Assembly (NCBI GenBank): GCA_009845905.1
Contig: VXYS01000009.1
Span: 1-64,000, forward strand
Origin: Gammaproteobacteria bacterium
Lineage (GTDB): Bacteria; Pseudomonadota; Gammaproteobacteria; Steroidobacterales; Foliamicaceae
Length of the DNA: 64,000 nt
Direction: 5' to 3'
Shown: positions 43,256-52,289 of the stretch, piece by piece
Layout of the letters: each line of letters starts with the position of its first letter
Numbering within the stretch: position 1 is the stretch's first letter
The notes under the pieces: model-generated
What the model was told of the DNA's origin: nothing
The model's input: the letters and a program-made list of their open reading frames with translations, nothing else
The model's database searches: none
Made by a program: the position numbers and the translations under genes

Positions 43256-43284
43256 AAAAGTGGACATATAATGTGTCCACTTTT
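43256..43284 (+). promoter_or_regulatory. Autoregulatory operator with -10 box of the Phd/PIN pair
   Basis: A perfect 11-bp palindrome, AAAAGTGGACA (43256-43266) and TGTCCACTTTT (43274-43284), surrounds TATAATG. The perfect -10 box TATAAT (43267-43272) lies in its centre. Repressor binding would therefore block the promoter directly, as expected for an autoregulated antitoxin. No good -35 box is seen. Confidence 0.8.
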
Positions 43285-43303
43285 TCATATCAGGGAGTAC
43301 GTC

Positions 43304-43528
43304 ATGAAGACCGTGGGCGCGGCGAAGTTCAAGCAACAATGTCTGTCCCTGCTGGATCACCTCGATCCCGAGGGCCTCGTAGTTACCAAGCACGGCAAGC
43401 CGGTGGCGCGGGTTGTGCCCTACGAACGCGGGTTCGCTCCGCTGATCGGAAGCCTCAAGAACAAAATCGTCGTTAATGGTGACCTGCTGAGTACCGGATC
43501 CGCTTGGCAGGCCAATGCTGAATCTTGA
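43304..43528 (+). CDS. Phd/YefM-type antitoxin
   Basis: The 74-residue protein has the Phd fold: MKTVGAAKFKQQCLSLLDHL, LVVTKHGKPVARVVPY. ATG at 43304 follows CAGGGAG. It overlaps the PIN gene by 14 bases and should neutralise it and repress the operon through the palindrome upstream. Confidence 0.86.
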   Translation: MKTVGAAKFKQQCLSLLDHLDPEGLVVTKHGKPVARVVPYERGFAPLIGSLKNKIVVNGDLLSTGSAWQANAES

Positions 43529-43874
43529 CACCCACATCCTGATCCACGCGCTCGGCGGTGGACTGCGCCCCCGCGAAAGGGAGTTGCTGGAGCGAAACGA
43601 ATGGAGTATTTCCGCGATCGTGCTCTGGGAACTGGCCAAGCTGGCGCAGCTGGGCCGCATCAGGCTCGAACTCGATGACCGGGAAGTCATTCGAGTGCTT
43701 AGCGGAATTCACCAGTGGCCGATCAGTCTGGATATCGCGCGAACCTCGACCCGGCTCGATTTCACCGGCGACCCGGCAGATGAGTTAATTGCCGCGACCA
43801 GCGTCGTGCATCAAGTGCCGCTGCTTACACGCGACGGTGCTATCCTGGATTCCCGCCTCGTTCCGCTGGCTTAG
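43515..43874 (+). CDS. PIN-domain (VapC-like) ribonuclease toxin
   Basis: The 119-residue toxin has the PIN acidic residues in LNLDTH (D5), VLWELAKL, DPADELIAATS and LLTRDGAIL. PIN toxins cleave RNA using magnesium. It overlaps the Phd-type antitoxin gene. The pair lies between the catabolic island and an ABC operon, a place typical of acquired modules. Confidence 0.88.
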   Translation: MLNLDTHILIHALGGGLRPRERELLERNEWSISAIVLWELAKLAQLGRIRLELDDREVIRVLSGIHQWPISLDIARTSTRLDFTGDPADELIAATSVVHQVPLLTRDGAILDSRLVPLA

Positions 43875-43960
43875 TTGAACCATGGGGCGAGGAGAGAAGC
43901 GGGCAGTCCCCTTCTCGTCGAGGGCTGGAAGCACTCAACCCCCAGCGCTCGCCTCTTGGG

Positions 43961-45355
43961 TCAGGCGTTGCCGCCCGGCGAAACCCGTTGCAAGGGCTCG
44001 GGCTTGTCGGCGGCTGCCAGCGCGTACCGAAACACAAGGCTTGAGAGGGCCCAGGATGCGAACAGGCCTCCCGCCAGGAGCAGCGGCGCGAACTCCTGCA
44101 GCCGGGGATACATCACCGATGCGGTGAACCAGACGGACACGAGAACGGCAATCACCACGAGTGCGGCAATGTGCGCAATGTCCTGTTGAGGTCGAACCAG
44201 GAAAGCCGGACAAAGCAGCGCGCCGATGCCAACAGCGCCCGCCAGAGGCAAGGAGAGATCCGCGGCGGCCACAGGATCCAGCGCGTGGAGCAGCGGAAAG
44301 GCCAGCGCCAACTGAATCAGCACGAGGACTGCCGGCAGCAGCGTCACGCAGGCGCCAAGCCTGCTGGTGGAGAGCGGCAGGCCCTTGAGCACGCGGAAAT
44401 TGGCGAAACGCGGCACCGTTACGGAGAACCCAACTACGACCAGGCAAGCAAATATCGATCCGCGCACCACCGGGTCGGCCAAGTCCATGTGCGAATACGG
44501 ACCACTCAGCTCCAACAGGTCCCTTATCCAGATATCGATGGCGAAAAAAGCGCCAAGGGCGGCCACGATCGCGATCGGCATCCACAGACAGCCGGCCGTG
44601 ATTGCGGCGAATCCCGCAAGGTTTCGCGCCAGCGGCAGCCGCTTGCGGATTGCCCGCCCGGGGGCCGCCGATCCTGATCTGGATCGCGACCTGCGCGCGG
44701 TCAGCAATGCCCGCGTTCGCGCGTAGCCGACACCCGACAGGGCTGCGCCCAGGGCCAGGAAAACCAGTGGATGCTCCGCTTGCCACGCATCCGGGGACCC
44801 CAGAAAACGGAACGTGCCGAGAAACGATCCAAAGAAGGCGTATTCCCCGGCCAGCCATGCCGTGATGAAGAGCGCCCAAGTCGCGATCATTGCCCGGCGT
44901 GGCGCGGACTCCCCGCCATACTTGCGCCCGGAATTCTCAAGCGCGTCCATACAGAAGCACAAGCCGGCTATCAGGAACGCTGAGGCAACGGCCATCGGCA
45001 CGGCAATCCAGCCGACTCCGCCGGCCCAATAGGCAAACAGCCATGCGATCAGCGCGAGTCCCAGAGCCCAGGCCGTGGGAACACCGACAATCACAGCGCA
45101 ATAGGCCTTCGCAAGTGCGCGTCGATCGATAGGCAGGTGCATCATGGCCCGAGTGAGCCCGCGTTGGTATTCGGCGAGAATGACGCCGACGAGCACGCCC
45201 GCGTAAGCCATGCCGGAGAGCGCCAGAGTAGAGCCGAACCCGTCGGGGCCGTTCAAGCTGTAACTCAGCAGCGACACGGCCATGTAGAGCGCACTGCCCA
45301 GCAACAGGAACCTGGACCTGCGCGTCAGAAAATCGCGCGCGATGCGGTTAATCAT
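43961..45355 (-). CDS. Large multispanning membrane protein, putative ABC-2 type permease
   Basis: The 464-residue protein has about twelve predicted membrane helices and no recognised catalytic motif. It overlaps the upstream ABC ATPase gene by eight bases and is the third gene of a GntR(YtrA)-ATPase-permease unit, so it is most likely the permease half. The N-terminus MINRIARDFLTRRSRFLLLGS is similar to ABC-2 permeases. The substrate is unknown. Confidence 0.75.
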   Translation of the reverse strand: MINRIARDFLTRRSRFLLLGSALYMAVSLLSYSLNGPDGFGSTLALSGMAYAGVLVGVILAEYQRGLTRAMMHLPIDRRALAKAYCAVIVGVPTAWALGLALIAWLFAYWAGGVGWIAVPMAVASAFLIAGLCFCMDALENSGRKYGGESAPRRAMIATWALFITAWLAGEYAFFGSFLGTFRFLGSPDAWQAEHPLVFLALGAALSGVGYARTRALLTARRSRSRSGSAAPGRAIRKRLPLARNLAGFAAITAGCLWMPIAIVAALGAFFAIDIWIRDLLELSGPYSHMDLADPVVRGSIFACLVVVGFSVTVPRFANFRVLKGLPLSTSRLGACVTLLPAVLVLIQLALAFPLLHALDPVAAADLSLPLAGAVGIGALLCPAFLVRPQQDIAHIAALVVIAVLVSVWFTASVMYPRLQEFAPLLLAGGLFASWALSSLVFRYALAAADKPEPLQRVSPGGNA

Positions 45356-46223
45356 GTTCCCGGCCCTCGACCAGACCCGTGAAGAGTTCCTCGAGCGTAA
45401 CGGGCTGCACGGATATGCCGGTCGCGCCGCAGCCGTCGAGGGCCTGGCGGTATTGGTCGGCGGAGTCCGTAAGGACGCGCTGCCGGTCGCCGTCGCGCTC
45501 GACCAGTCGGGCCCCGGATGGCGGCTCGCCGCCAAGCGTAAAACTCACTTGCCGATGGGTCTCCAGCAGTTGGTCGGTGCGCCCTTCCACCAGCAGCCTT
45601 CCGTCGTTGATGACTCCGATGTGATCCGTGAACCGCTCCAGATCGGCAAGATTGTGCGACGAGATCAGAACGGTATGGTCCTCGTCGCCCATCAGGGCCA
45701 GCAGTTCCGCGAACAGGTCCTTTTTCGAGAGCACGTCGAGACCGATGGCGGGCTCGTCCATGATCAGGACCCGGGGACGCCGTGCAAGCGCGAGGACCAG
45801 ACCCAGCTTTGTGGCGCCGCCGAGCGAAAGCGACGCGATCTTTTCGTCCGGATCGATCCGGAAGCGCCTGAGCAGGTGGTCGCAGTAGGCCTGGTCCCAA
45901 TCCGGATAGAAAGCGCGAATGAAGCGTATTGCGCGCCGCACATATTTCCAGGAAACGAAACTGGTGTGCGGACTGACGTAGGCAGCGGCGAGTTTCAAAT
46001 CCATTTCGTCCTTCCTGTGGTCGTAATCGAGCACCTGGATTTCACCGGCTTCCGGAAGCCCCAGGCCGAAAATCAGGTCCAGCGTAGTGGTCTTGCCGGC
46101 GCCGTTCGGACCCACCAGGCCGTAGATGGCCCCAGCGGGGACGGTCAGATCCAGGGGGCCCAGTCGAAAACGTGGATATGTCTTGCTCAGGCCACGGATT
46201 TCGATAGCGTTTGTGCTTAGCAT
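45348..46223 (-). CDS. ABC transporter ATPase of a YtrA-type operon
   Basis: The 291-residue ATPase has Walker A GLVGPNGAGKTTT, a signature segment read as LSLGGATKLGLVLALA (normally LSGGQ), Walker B RVLIMDEPAIGLD and H-loop ISSHNLADL. The C-terminal 80 residues are a family-specific extension. It follows the GntR gene by two bases. Confidence 0.9.
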   Translation of the reverse strand: MLSTNAIEIRGLSKTYPRFRLGPLDLTVPAGAIYGLVGPNGAGKTTTLDLIFGLGLPEAGEIQVLDYDHRKDEMDLKLAAAYVSPHTSFVSWKYVRRAIRFIRAFYPDWDQAYCDHLLRRFRIDPDEKIASLSLGGATKLGLVLALARRPRVLIMDEPAIGLDVLSKKDLFAELLALMGDEDHTVLISSHNLADLERFTDHIGVINDGRLLVEGRTDQLLETHRQVSFTLGGEPPSGARLVERDGDRQRVLTDSADQYRQALDGCGATGISVQPVTLEELFTGLVEGREHD

Positions 46224-46225
46224 GA

Positions 46226-46639
46226 CTATTCCTCGGAAAGTGTTTCTGTGGTGACCCGGCTTACGAAAGCCCTGGCCTCGGCGGAGCTCAGACCGGCCTC
46301 TCTGGCTTCCTGGATTGCCGAACGGATCAGTGCCTCCGCCTGCTCGCGCTTGGCGGCGCGGCTTCGCTCGCGGCCGTTGGCGGCGACGAAGGTGCCGAGT
46401 CCCTGGCGGCGGTAGATGATTCCTTCTCTCTCGAGCTCCTCGTACGCGCGGCGCACGGTGATGATGCTGACCAGCAGTTGCTCCGCAAGCAGGCGGAAGG
46501 AAGGCAGCGGCGTATCGCCGGCCAGGCGCCCCTCGCCGATCTCGCGCTTGAAGCCGTTGACGATCTGCTGATACAGCGCGCCGGGCGCGGCCGGTGAGAT
46601 CGGACCGATCTGAACGGCGATTTCCCTGCGCTCACTCAT
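46226..46639 (-). CDS. GntR-family regulator, YtrA subfamily
   Basis: The 137-residue protein has a GntR winged helix (PLPSFRLLAEQLLVSIITVRRAYEELEREGIIYRRQGLGTFV) and only a short C-terminal helical tail, as in YtrA regulators. YtrA proteins repress adjacent ABC transporter operons, as here. The start at 46639 lies next to an inverted repeat. Confidence 0.9.
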   Translation of the reverse strand: MSERREIAVQIGPISPAAPGALYQQIVNGFKREIGEGRLAGDTPLPSFRLLAEQLLVSIITVRRAYEELEREGIIYRRQGLGTFVAANGRERSRAAKREQAEALIRSAIQEAREAGLSSAEARAFVSRVTTETLSEE

Positions 46640-46646
46640 ATTGGTG

Positions 46647-46665
46647 TGTATATATAACATATACA
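46647..46665 (-). promoter_or_regulatory. Operator-like inverted repeat upstream of the YtrA-type regulator
   Basis: TGTATAT (46647-46653) and ATATACA (46659-46665) flank a 5-base spacer directly upstream of the gntR start. The AT-rich repeat overlaps the expected promoter position and suits autoregulation. Confidence 0.55.
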
Positions 46666-46730
46666 GTTGAGCCAAGCAACGCGAGAGGAGCAGTCAGCAT
46701 GCGCTTGCTGCCTGGGCTGGTTATTTCAGT

Positions 46731-46770
46731 GAGGGCGGGACGCCGCGAGGGACATGCCCTCGCTCCCCAG
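46731..46770. repeat. Family B element between EF-G-like and gntR genes
   Basis: It has GAGGGCGGGACG, then a stem GCGAGGG/CCCTCGC (46745-46751 and 46757-46763) with loop ACATG. It is almost identical to the copy inside ogt (18175-18213). It ends two bases short of the EF-G-like stop codon. Confidence 0.85.
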
Positions 46771-46771
46771 G

Positions 46772-48805
46772 CTAGTCGTCGCTGGGTTTGAAGGCTTGTT
46801 CGAGGGCTTTCTGGATGGGTGGCGGGGCGGTGGCGTAGTGGTCGAATTCCATCGTGTAGGCGCCCTCGCCTCCGGTCATTGACTTCAGCCGGGTCTGGAA
46901 GTCGCCCAGCTCGCCGATCGGCGCCTGCGCGGAGATGACCACCTGGTTGCCCGGGACGGAGTTGTTGCCGCTGATGCGGCCGCGCGAGCCGGACAGGTGG
47001 CCGGCGATGTCGCCCATGTGCTGGCCGGGCGTCGTGACCTCGATCTTCGCGATCGGCTCCAGCACGATGGGCCGGGCCTTGCCGATCGCGTCCAGGAAGG
47101 CCTTCTTGCCCGCGGCTACGAAGGCGACTTCCTTGGAATCCACCGGATGGTGCTTGCCGTCGTACACGGTCACGCGGATGTCCTGCAGCGGGTAACCCGC
47201 CACCGCGCCTTCCAGCAGCACCTGGCGCACGCCCTTCTCGACCGCCGGCATGAACTGGGACGGGATCACGCCGCCCACCACCTTGTCGACGAACTCGAAG
47301 CCGCCGCCGCGCGGCAGCGGTTCGATGTTCAGGAACACCTCGCCGAACTGGCCCGCGCCGCCGGTCTGCTTCTTGTGCCGGTGATGCCCCTCGGCCTTGC
47401 GCGTGACCGTCTCGCGGTATGCGATGCGCGGCTGCCGGGTCTCCACCTCGAGGTTGAACTCCTCGGCCATGCGGTCGAGGATGACGCGCAGGTGCAGTTC
47501 GCCCATGCCGCGCAGGACAGTCTCGTTGGCCTGCGAATCGAACTCCAGCAGCAGGCTGGGGTCCTCGGCGGTCAGCTTGGCCAGCGCGTCGGACAGCTTC
47601 TTCTCGTCGCCGCGCCGGGTCAGTTCCAGAACGACGCCGTGCATCGGCGCCGGCAGCGGCGCGTCCGCGAATTCGAGCCGGTCATGCGCGTGTTCCGCGT
47701 GCAGGACGCCCCCGTACGAGAGTTCGTTGATCTTCGAAAGCGCGGCGATGCCGCCGGGGCCGACCGACTGGACTTCATGCGACTCGGCGCCCTGCAGCGC
47801 GTACAGGTGGGCCGCCTTGATCGCCTTGCGCTGGTCGTCGAGATAAAGCGAATCGCCGATGTTCACCTGGCCCTGAAAGACGCGGAAAACGCCCATCTTG
47901 CCGACGTACGGATCGACGTTGATCTTGAACAGCAGCGCGACCGCGTCCGCGTCCTTGTCCGCCTTCAGCGTGACCGCCTCGCCGTTCAGCGAACACGCCG
48001 GCGGATTGCCCTCGCGCGGCGACGGCGCCAGCAGGTTCATCGCGTTGAGCAGCTGATTAATGCCGGACCCGGTGGCGGCGGATACGAAGCACACCGGCAC
48101 CAGGTGGCCCCGGCGCAGCGCGCGTTCGAACGCGCCGTGCAGCTGCTCCGGGTTCATGTCCTCGCCCTCTTCCAGATACAGCTCCATCAGGTCGTCGTCC
48201 AGTTCCACGACCTGGTCGACGATGGCGGTGTGCGCCCCGGCTACGGAATCGAAGTCGGTGTCGGCGTCTTCCGGATTGAAATAGCAGTCGGCCACCCGCG
48301 CGGCATTGTCTGCCGGCAGGTTCAGCGGGATGCATTCGCGCCCGAAGGAGTCGCGTATCTGCTCCATCAGGCCGGGCAGGTCGGCGGTCTCGCTGTCGAT
48401 ATGGCTGACCACGATGAACCGGGCCAGCTTCATCTCCCCGGCCGCGTCCATCGCCCGGCGGGTCATCAGTTCGATGCCGGATGCGGCGTTGATGACCACC
48501 ATGGCGGTCTCCGCGGCGGGCAGCACGCTCAGCGCCCGCCCGGCGAAATCCGCCGAACCCGGCGTGTCGATCAGGTTCACGCGGGCGTCGTCATGATCGA
48601 AATGACAAATCGACACGTCGGAGGAATACTGCAGGCGCTTCTCTTCCGGACGGTAGTCGCACACGGTGGTGCCGCGTTCGATGCTGCCGGGCGTCTTGAT
48701 CGCACCGGAAGCCGCCAGCAGCTTCTCCGCCAGCACGGTCTTGCCGGCGCCGGAATGGCCGAGGAGAACGATGTTGCGGATGGAAGCGGTGGATGGATGG
48801 GTCAT
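46772..48805 (-). CDS. Elongation factor G-like GTPase (EF-G2 type paralogue)
   Basis: The 677-residue protein has the EF-G domain order: G domain, domain II, and domains III-V to the C-terminus. G1 is GHSGAGKT (16-23) and G3 is D80-TPG. The G4 motif, normally NKxD, reads S134-H-I-D137, so guanine specificity may be altered. Such EF-G-like paralogues lack a proven role in elongation. The true fusA is not in the window. It lies near the SRPBCC gene without overlap. Confidence 0.88.
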   Translation of the reverse strand: MTHPSTASIRNIVLLGHSGAGKTVLAEKLLAASGAIKTPGSIERGTTVCDYRPEEKRLQYSSDVSICHFDHDDARVNLIDTPGSADFAGRALSVLPAAETAMVVINAASGIELMTRRAMDAAGEMKLARFIVVSHIDSETADLPGLMEQIRDSFGRECIPLNLPADNAARVADCYFNPEDADTDFDSVAGAHTAIVDQVVELDDDLMELYLEEGEDMNPEQLHGAFERALRRGHLVPVCFVSAATGSGINQLLNAMNLLAPSPREGNPPACSLNGEAVTLKADKDADAVALLFKINVDPYVGKMGVFRVFQGQVNIGDSLYLDDQRKAIKAAHLYALQGAESHEVQSVGPGGIAALSKINELSYGGVLHAEHAHDRLEFADAPLPAPMHGVVLELTRRGDEKKLSDALAKLTAEDPSLLLEFDSQANETVLRGMGELHLRVILDRMAEEFNLEVETRQPRIAYRETVTRKAEGHHRHKKQTGGAGQFGEVFLNIEPLPRGGGFEFVDKVVGGVIPSQFMPAVEKGVRQVLLEGAVAGYPLQDIRVTVYDGKHHPVDSKEVAFVAAGKKAFLDAIGKARPIVLEPIAKIEVTTPGQHMGDIAGHLSGSRGRISGNNSVPGNQVVISAQAPIGELGDFQTRLKSMTGGEGAYTMEFDHYATAPPPIQKALEQAFKPSDD

Positions 48806-48841
48806 GCTCGGCAGTCCTCGGCTTTGCTCGAAGGGGCGGGT

Positions 48842-49465
48842 CTATGTGGCCAGGCTTTCGGGTTGCGCGGCCCCGGAATCGTCCGGGTCGCCCGGGACGT
48901 CCATAATCGCCGGCCCGGGTTCCTGTTGAGGCTGGTTTTCCAGGATTTCCTTTAGATTGGCCAGGCCCTGCTCGTAGGCGGGACCTACCATGCCGTCCAT
49001 CATCAGCCCGACATAGCGCGCCACCGGGTTGCCGCCCATGTCCGTCTCCAGCGTCCAGGTGAGGATCGATCCTCCGGCGCCGCCGGCATCGATGAGGTAG
49101 TCGGCGTTGGCGAGGCCGCCGGTGCCGAAGTCGAGCGCCATGCGCACCCTGGAGTAAGGCTCGCTCAGGGTGATTTCCTGCATCCCGTCGCCCACCTGGG
49201 GATGATCGCTGTACCAGGTCATGCGCGATCCGGCGCCGGTGGCGGGTCCCTCGTAAACGTAACGCGTGGTGGGATCGATCTGCGCCCATGGTTGCCAGCG
49301 GTTGAACTGCTGGAAGTCGTTCACCATCGTAAACACCGCTTGCGGCGAAGCGTCGATTTCTACCGAGCGCTCGACTCGAACGTCGCGCGGAAGCAGGAAA
49401 CCGACGACGAAAAACAACACCAGCAGCGCCACGATGCCGAGCAGTATTCTCTTGATGATGACCAT
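48842..49465 (-). CDS. SRPBCC-family (polyketide cyclase-like) membrane-anchored protein
   Basis: The 207-residue protein has an N-terminal membrane helix (about 5-25), then an SRPBCC fold (VERSVEIDASPQAVFTMVNDFQQFNRWQPW, ADYLIDAGGAGGSILTWTLE). A glutamine/proline-rich tail follows. These domains bind hydrophobic ligands. Function unknown. Confidence 0.78.
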   Translation of the reverse strand: MVIIKRILLGIVALLVLFFVVGFLLPRDVRVERSVEIDASPQAVFTMVNDFQQFNRWQPWAQIDPTTRYVYEGPATGAGSRMTWYSDHPQVGDGMQEITLSEPYSRVRMALDFGTGGLANADYLIDAGGAGGSILTWTLETDMGGNPVARYVGLMMDGMVGPAYEQGLANLKEILENQPQQEPGPAIMDVPGDPDDSGAAQPESLAT

Positions 49466-49611
49466 GCCGAACCCCTCTTGCCGGAACCCCTGCCCGCGCG
49501 TCGGACAGGGTGCGGGAATTTACCACAGCCCCGCCGGTTTGAGGCAATATGCGCTCTCCGGCTTCGTGCCGTGACACCGGTTCGCCTCCTGCAACGAAAA
49601 AGGGAAAGTCC

Positions 49612-50463
49612 ATGTCAAACGCTCCACCGCTGCGCTTAAGCCGCGCTTTCGCCGACACGGCCAAGGGCCGCATTCACTACCGTTATCACTTTCCGGGTTC
49701 GGCGCAGGGCACGCTGCTGATGCTGCACGCCTCGCCCACGTCGTCGTGGAGCATGCGCACGCTGGGCGGGGCGCTGGCGAAGACCCTGAACGTGGTTTGC
49801 CCGGACACGCCGGGCAACGGCGACTCGGACGCGCTCGAGATGGAGCAACCCCGCATCGAGGATTTCGCCACGTCCATGCTGGCGCTGCTCGACACGCTGG
49901 GAATCGAAAGCGCCTCGGCCTATGGCAGCCACACCGGCGCGCACACGGCCATCGAACTGGGCATTGCCGCGCCGGAGCGGATCGGCAAGGTCATCCTGGA
50001 CGGGATTGCGCTGTTCGAGGGCGAGGAGCGTCAGGACATGCTGAGCAACTACGCGCCGGAGGTGCACCCGGACCTGGAAGGCCGGCACTACCTCTGGGCG
50101 TTCCAGTTCATGCGCGACCAGAACATCTTCTTTCCCTGGTTCAAGCGCGACAAGGAGCACCTGCGCGGCACGGGCATTGTTGCGCCCGAATTGCTGCATA
50201 AGGCCACGGTGGAGGTGCTCAAGGCGCTCACGACCTACCACAAGGCCTACCGGGCGGCCTTCTCCCACCGGGTTCGCGAGCGCATGCCGCTGTTGACCTG
50301 CGAGGCGCTCGCGATCTGCGACGAGCAGGATCCGCTGCTCGAACACACTCGCGAAGCCGCGGCGCTCGCTCCCCGCGCGCGCTTCCTGGAGACGCCGGGC
50401 TACGAGGACCCGGAGTTCCTGACCCGCAAGGTCGCGGCCATCCACGAATTCGTGACCAGTTGA
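49612..50463 (+). CDS. Alpha/beta hydrolase-fold protein with histidine at the nucleophile elbow
   Basis: The 283-residue protein has the alpha/beta fold with HASPTSSWSMRTL at the oxyanion loop. The nucleophile elbow reads G105-S106-H107-T108-G109, so the usual central serine is histidine. An acidic residue near ICDEQDPLLEH is conserved, but the final catalytic histidine segment is not seen. AGGGAAAG precedes the start. It is therefore unlikely to be an ordinary esterase; it may act as a ligand-binding or atypical enzyme. Confidence 0.82.
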   Translation: MSNAPPLRLSRAFADTAKGRIHYRYHFPGSAQGTLLMLHASPTSSWSMRTLGGALAKTLNVVCPDTPGNGDSDALEMEQPRIEDFATSMLALLDTLGIESASAYGSHTGAHTAIELGIAAPERIGKVILDGIALFEGEERQDMLSNYAPEVHPDLEGRHYLWAFQFMRDQNIFFPWFKRDKEHLRGTGIVAPELLHKATVEVLKALTTYHKAYRAAFSHRVRERMPLLTCEALAICDEQDPLLEHTREAAALAPRARFLETPGYEDPEFLTRKVAAIHEFVTS

Positions 50464-50482
50464 GGAGGGCGGGACGCCCTCC
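50464..50482. repeat. Family B hairpin between convergent genes
   Basis: GGAGGGCG and CGCCCTCC pair around GGA. It begins right after the alpha/beta hydrolase stop and precedes the stop of the convergent DUF885 gene; it may serve as a shared terminator. Confidence 0.75.
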
Positions 50483-50492
50483 CACCCAGGAA

Positions 50493-52235
50493 TCAGAGGA
50501 GGGGGCCGGGGTCGTCGGGGCCCATCATCGCTTCGCGCAGCGCCGGCAGCGGCGCGTTGCCGAGCGAAAGCAGTTGCTCGTGGAAATCCTTCCAGGCCGT
50601 GCGCCCGCCCCGATCCGCGGTCCAGTCCTCGCGCATCTTCACGATGATCAGCTTGCCCAGCGTGTAGACGAAGTAATCGGGATCGTAGGTGCCCCTCAGC
50701 GCCTGCTGCTGCGCATTGCCCGGATCCAGGTAGGCCAGTTCCGCGAACATCCGTTGCGAGGTCTCGACATCCATGCCTTCCACGTGCAGGCCGATGGATG
50801 ACAGGAAACGCACGTCGCGCATCAGCGCATCGAGGATCTGACCGACCCTGAGCAGCGGCTTTCCTTCGCCCAGTCCCGCTTCCTGCATCAGCTCCTCGGT
50901 GTAGTGGGCCCATCCCTCGCTGAGCATGGCGTTCCAGATGATCTTGCCCATCCGGTTGCCGGAGCGCTTGATGTAGAGCGAATGCAGGAAATGCCCGGGC
51001 CAGACTTCATGCACCGAGGTGTTGAGCAGGTCGGCTTCACCGGGCACGTACTGCCGCTGCACTTCGGGCGGCCACTCCGGGTCCGGGCCGGCGATGTAGT
51101 AGATGGCCGGCAGGCCCTCCTCGAAGGCGCCGGGAATTTCGATGTAGGCGGAATTGGTGCGCCGGTAGGCGGGCGCCTCCGCCACGAAGGCGGTCTCGTC
51201 GCTGGGAATGCCGACGATGTCCGCATGGAGCAGGAAATCCCTCAGTTCCGGCAACTGTTCGTTGGCGCGCGCCACGGCGCCCTGTGCGGGCTTGTCGTCG
51301 CGCACCATGGCGGCGCATTCGGCGATTGTGATTTCCGGATCGACCTGCTTGCAGGCCGTCCGCAAGAGTTCCAGGTTGCGCGCCAGGTCGGCCTGCGCCA
51401 CGCCCTTCAGCGTCTTCCAGTCCAGGTCGATCCGGTAACGGCGCCAAAGCAGCTCCCGGTAGCGTTCCTCGCCGAGGGCGAAGTCGCCGCTTGCGTCCTC
51501 GAGGCGCAGCTCCAGCCAGGTCTCGACTTCACGCAGGGCCTGCACGGCGGGCGCCAGCGCTTCGGCAAACGCGGCCTGCAGATCCTCGTCCGCGACATCG
51601 GCGAACAGGCCGGGAACGTCGTCCTCGAAATGCGACGCCAGCCCGCCGAAGTTGACCAGTGCGGTGCGAACGAACGGCCGCGCAAAAGGCGGCTCAAGCG
51701 TACCGCGCATCTGCTCCAGATAAGCCGGGACCTTCTGCAGGTGGGCGGTCAACGCCGCCAGCCGCTCGTCCCTGGAGGCGTAATCGCGCGATACGTAAAC
51801 GCTGGGGCTCAGTCGCCCCGCGTACCAGGCAGGGTTGCGCCGGTGATATTCCGCCACCTCCACGCTGAACAGCATGCTCTCGATGGAGGCAAGGAGATGC
51901 CGGCGCTCAAGGTCCTGTTCCGGATCCAGGGCTTCCGCGGGAAACTCCCCCTGGGCCCTTCGGACGTACTGCCGAAGCATGTCGCCGCGCTCGCGGATCG
52001 CTTGTGCGCTCACGTCCGGAAGCTGTCCGTCGAATTCGTGCCGGCCGGCCCACACGGCGCGCGTCGGCTCGGCCGCGAACAGGTCCTCGATGAACTCCCC
52101 GGTGAATCGTCCCCACCCGGATTCGGCCATGGCCATCGGTTCCTCCTCCGGCGCCTCTCCGCCGCATCCCGAAATCGCGCCGGCCGCCGCCGCCAGGGCG
52201 GCAATCAGGCCAATGGAAGTTTCGCGCAGGTTCAT
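50493..52235 (-). CDS. DUF885 family lipoprotein (metallopeptidase-like)
   Basis: The 580-residue protein starts with a lipoprotein signal (C24 in ISGCGG) and has the zinc motif HEVWPGH (about 408-414) typical of DUF885 peptidase-like proteins. It follows the cytochrome c'-like gene by 54 bases and may be the tenth gene of that operon. Confidence 0.86.
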   Translation of the reverse strand: MNLRETSIGLIAALAAAAGAISGCGGEAPEEEPMAMAESGWGRFTGEFIEDLFAAEPTRAVWAGRHEFDGQLPDVSAQAIRERGDMLRQYVRRAQGEFPAEALDPEQDLERRHLLASIESMLFSVEVAEYHRRNPAWYAGRLSPSVYVSRDYASRDERLAALTAHLQKVPAYLEQMRGTLEPPFARPFVRTALVNFGGLASHFEDDVPGLFADVADEDLQAAFAEALAPAVQALREVETWLELRLEDASGDFALGEERYRELLWRRYRIDLDWKTLKGVAQADLARNLELLRTACKQVDPEITIAECAAMVRDDKPAQGAVARANEQLPELRDFLLHADIVGIPSDETAFVAEAPAYRRTNSAYIEIPGAFEEGLPAIYYIAGPDPEWPPEVQRQYVPGEADLLNTSVHEVWPGHFLHSLYIKRSGNRMGKIIWNAMLSEGWAHYTEELMQEAGLGEGKPLLRVGQILDALMRDVRFLSSIGLHVEGMDVETSQRMFAELAYLDPGNAQQQALRGTYDPDYFVYTLGKLIIVKMREDWTADRGGRTAWKDFHEQLLSLGNAPLPALREAMMGPDDPGPLL

Positions 52236-52289
52236 TGGAAGAAGCCTGCAAATTGTATCTGGCACGCGGGCCGGCGTCGTTTCGGGCAG

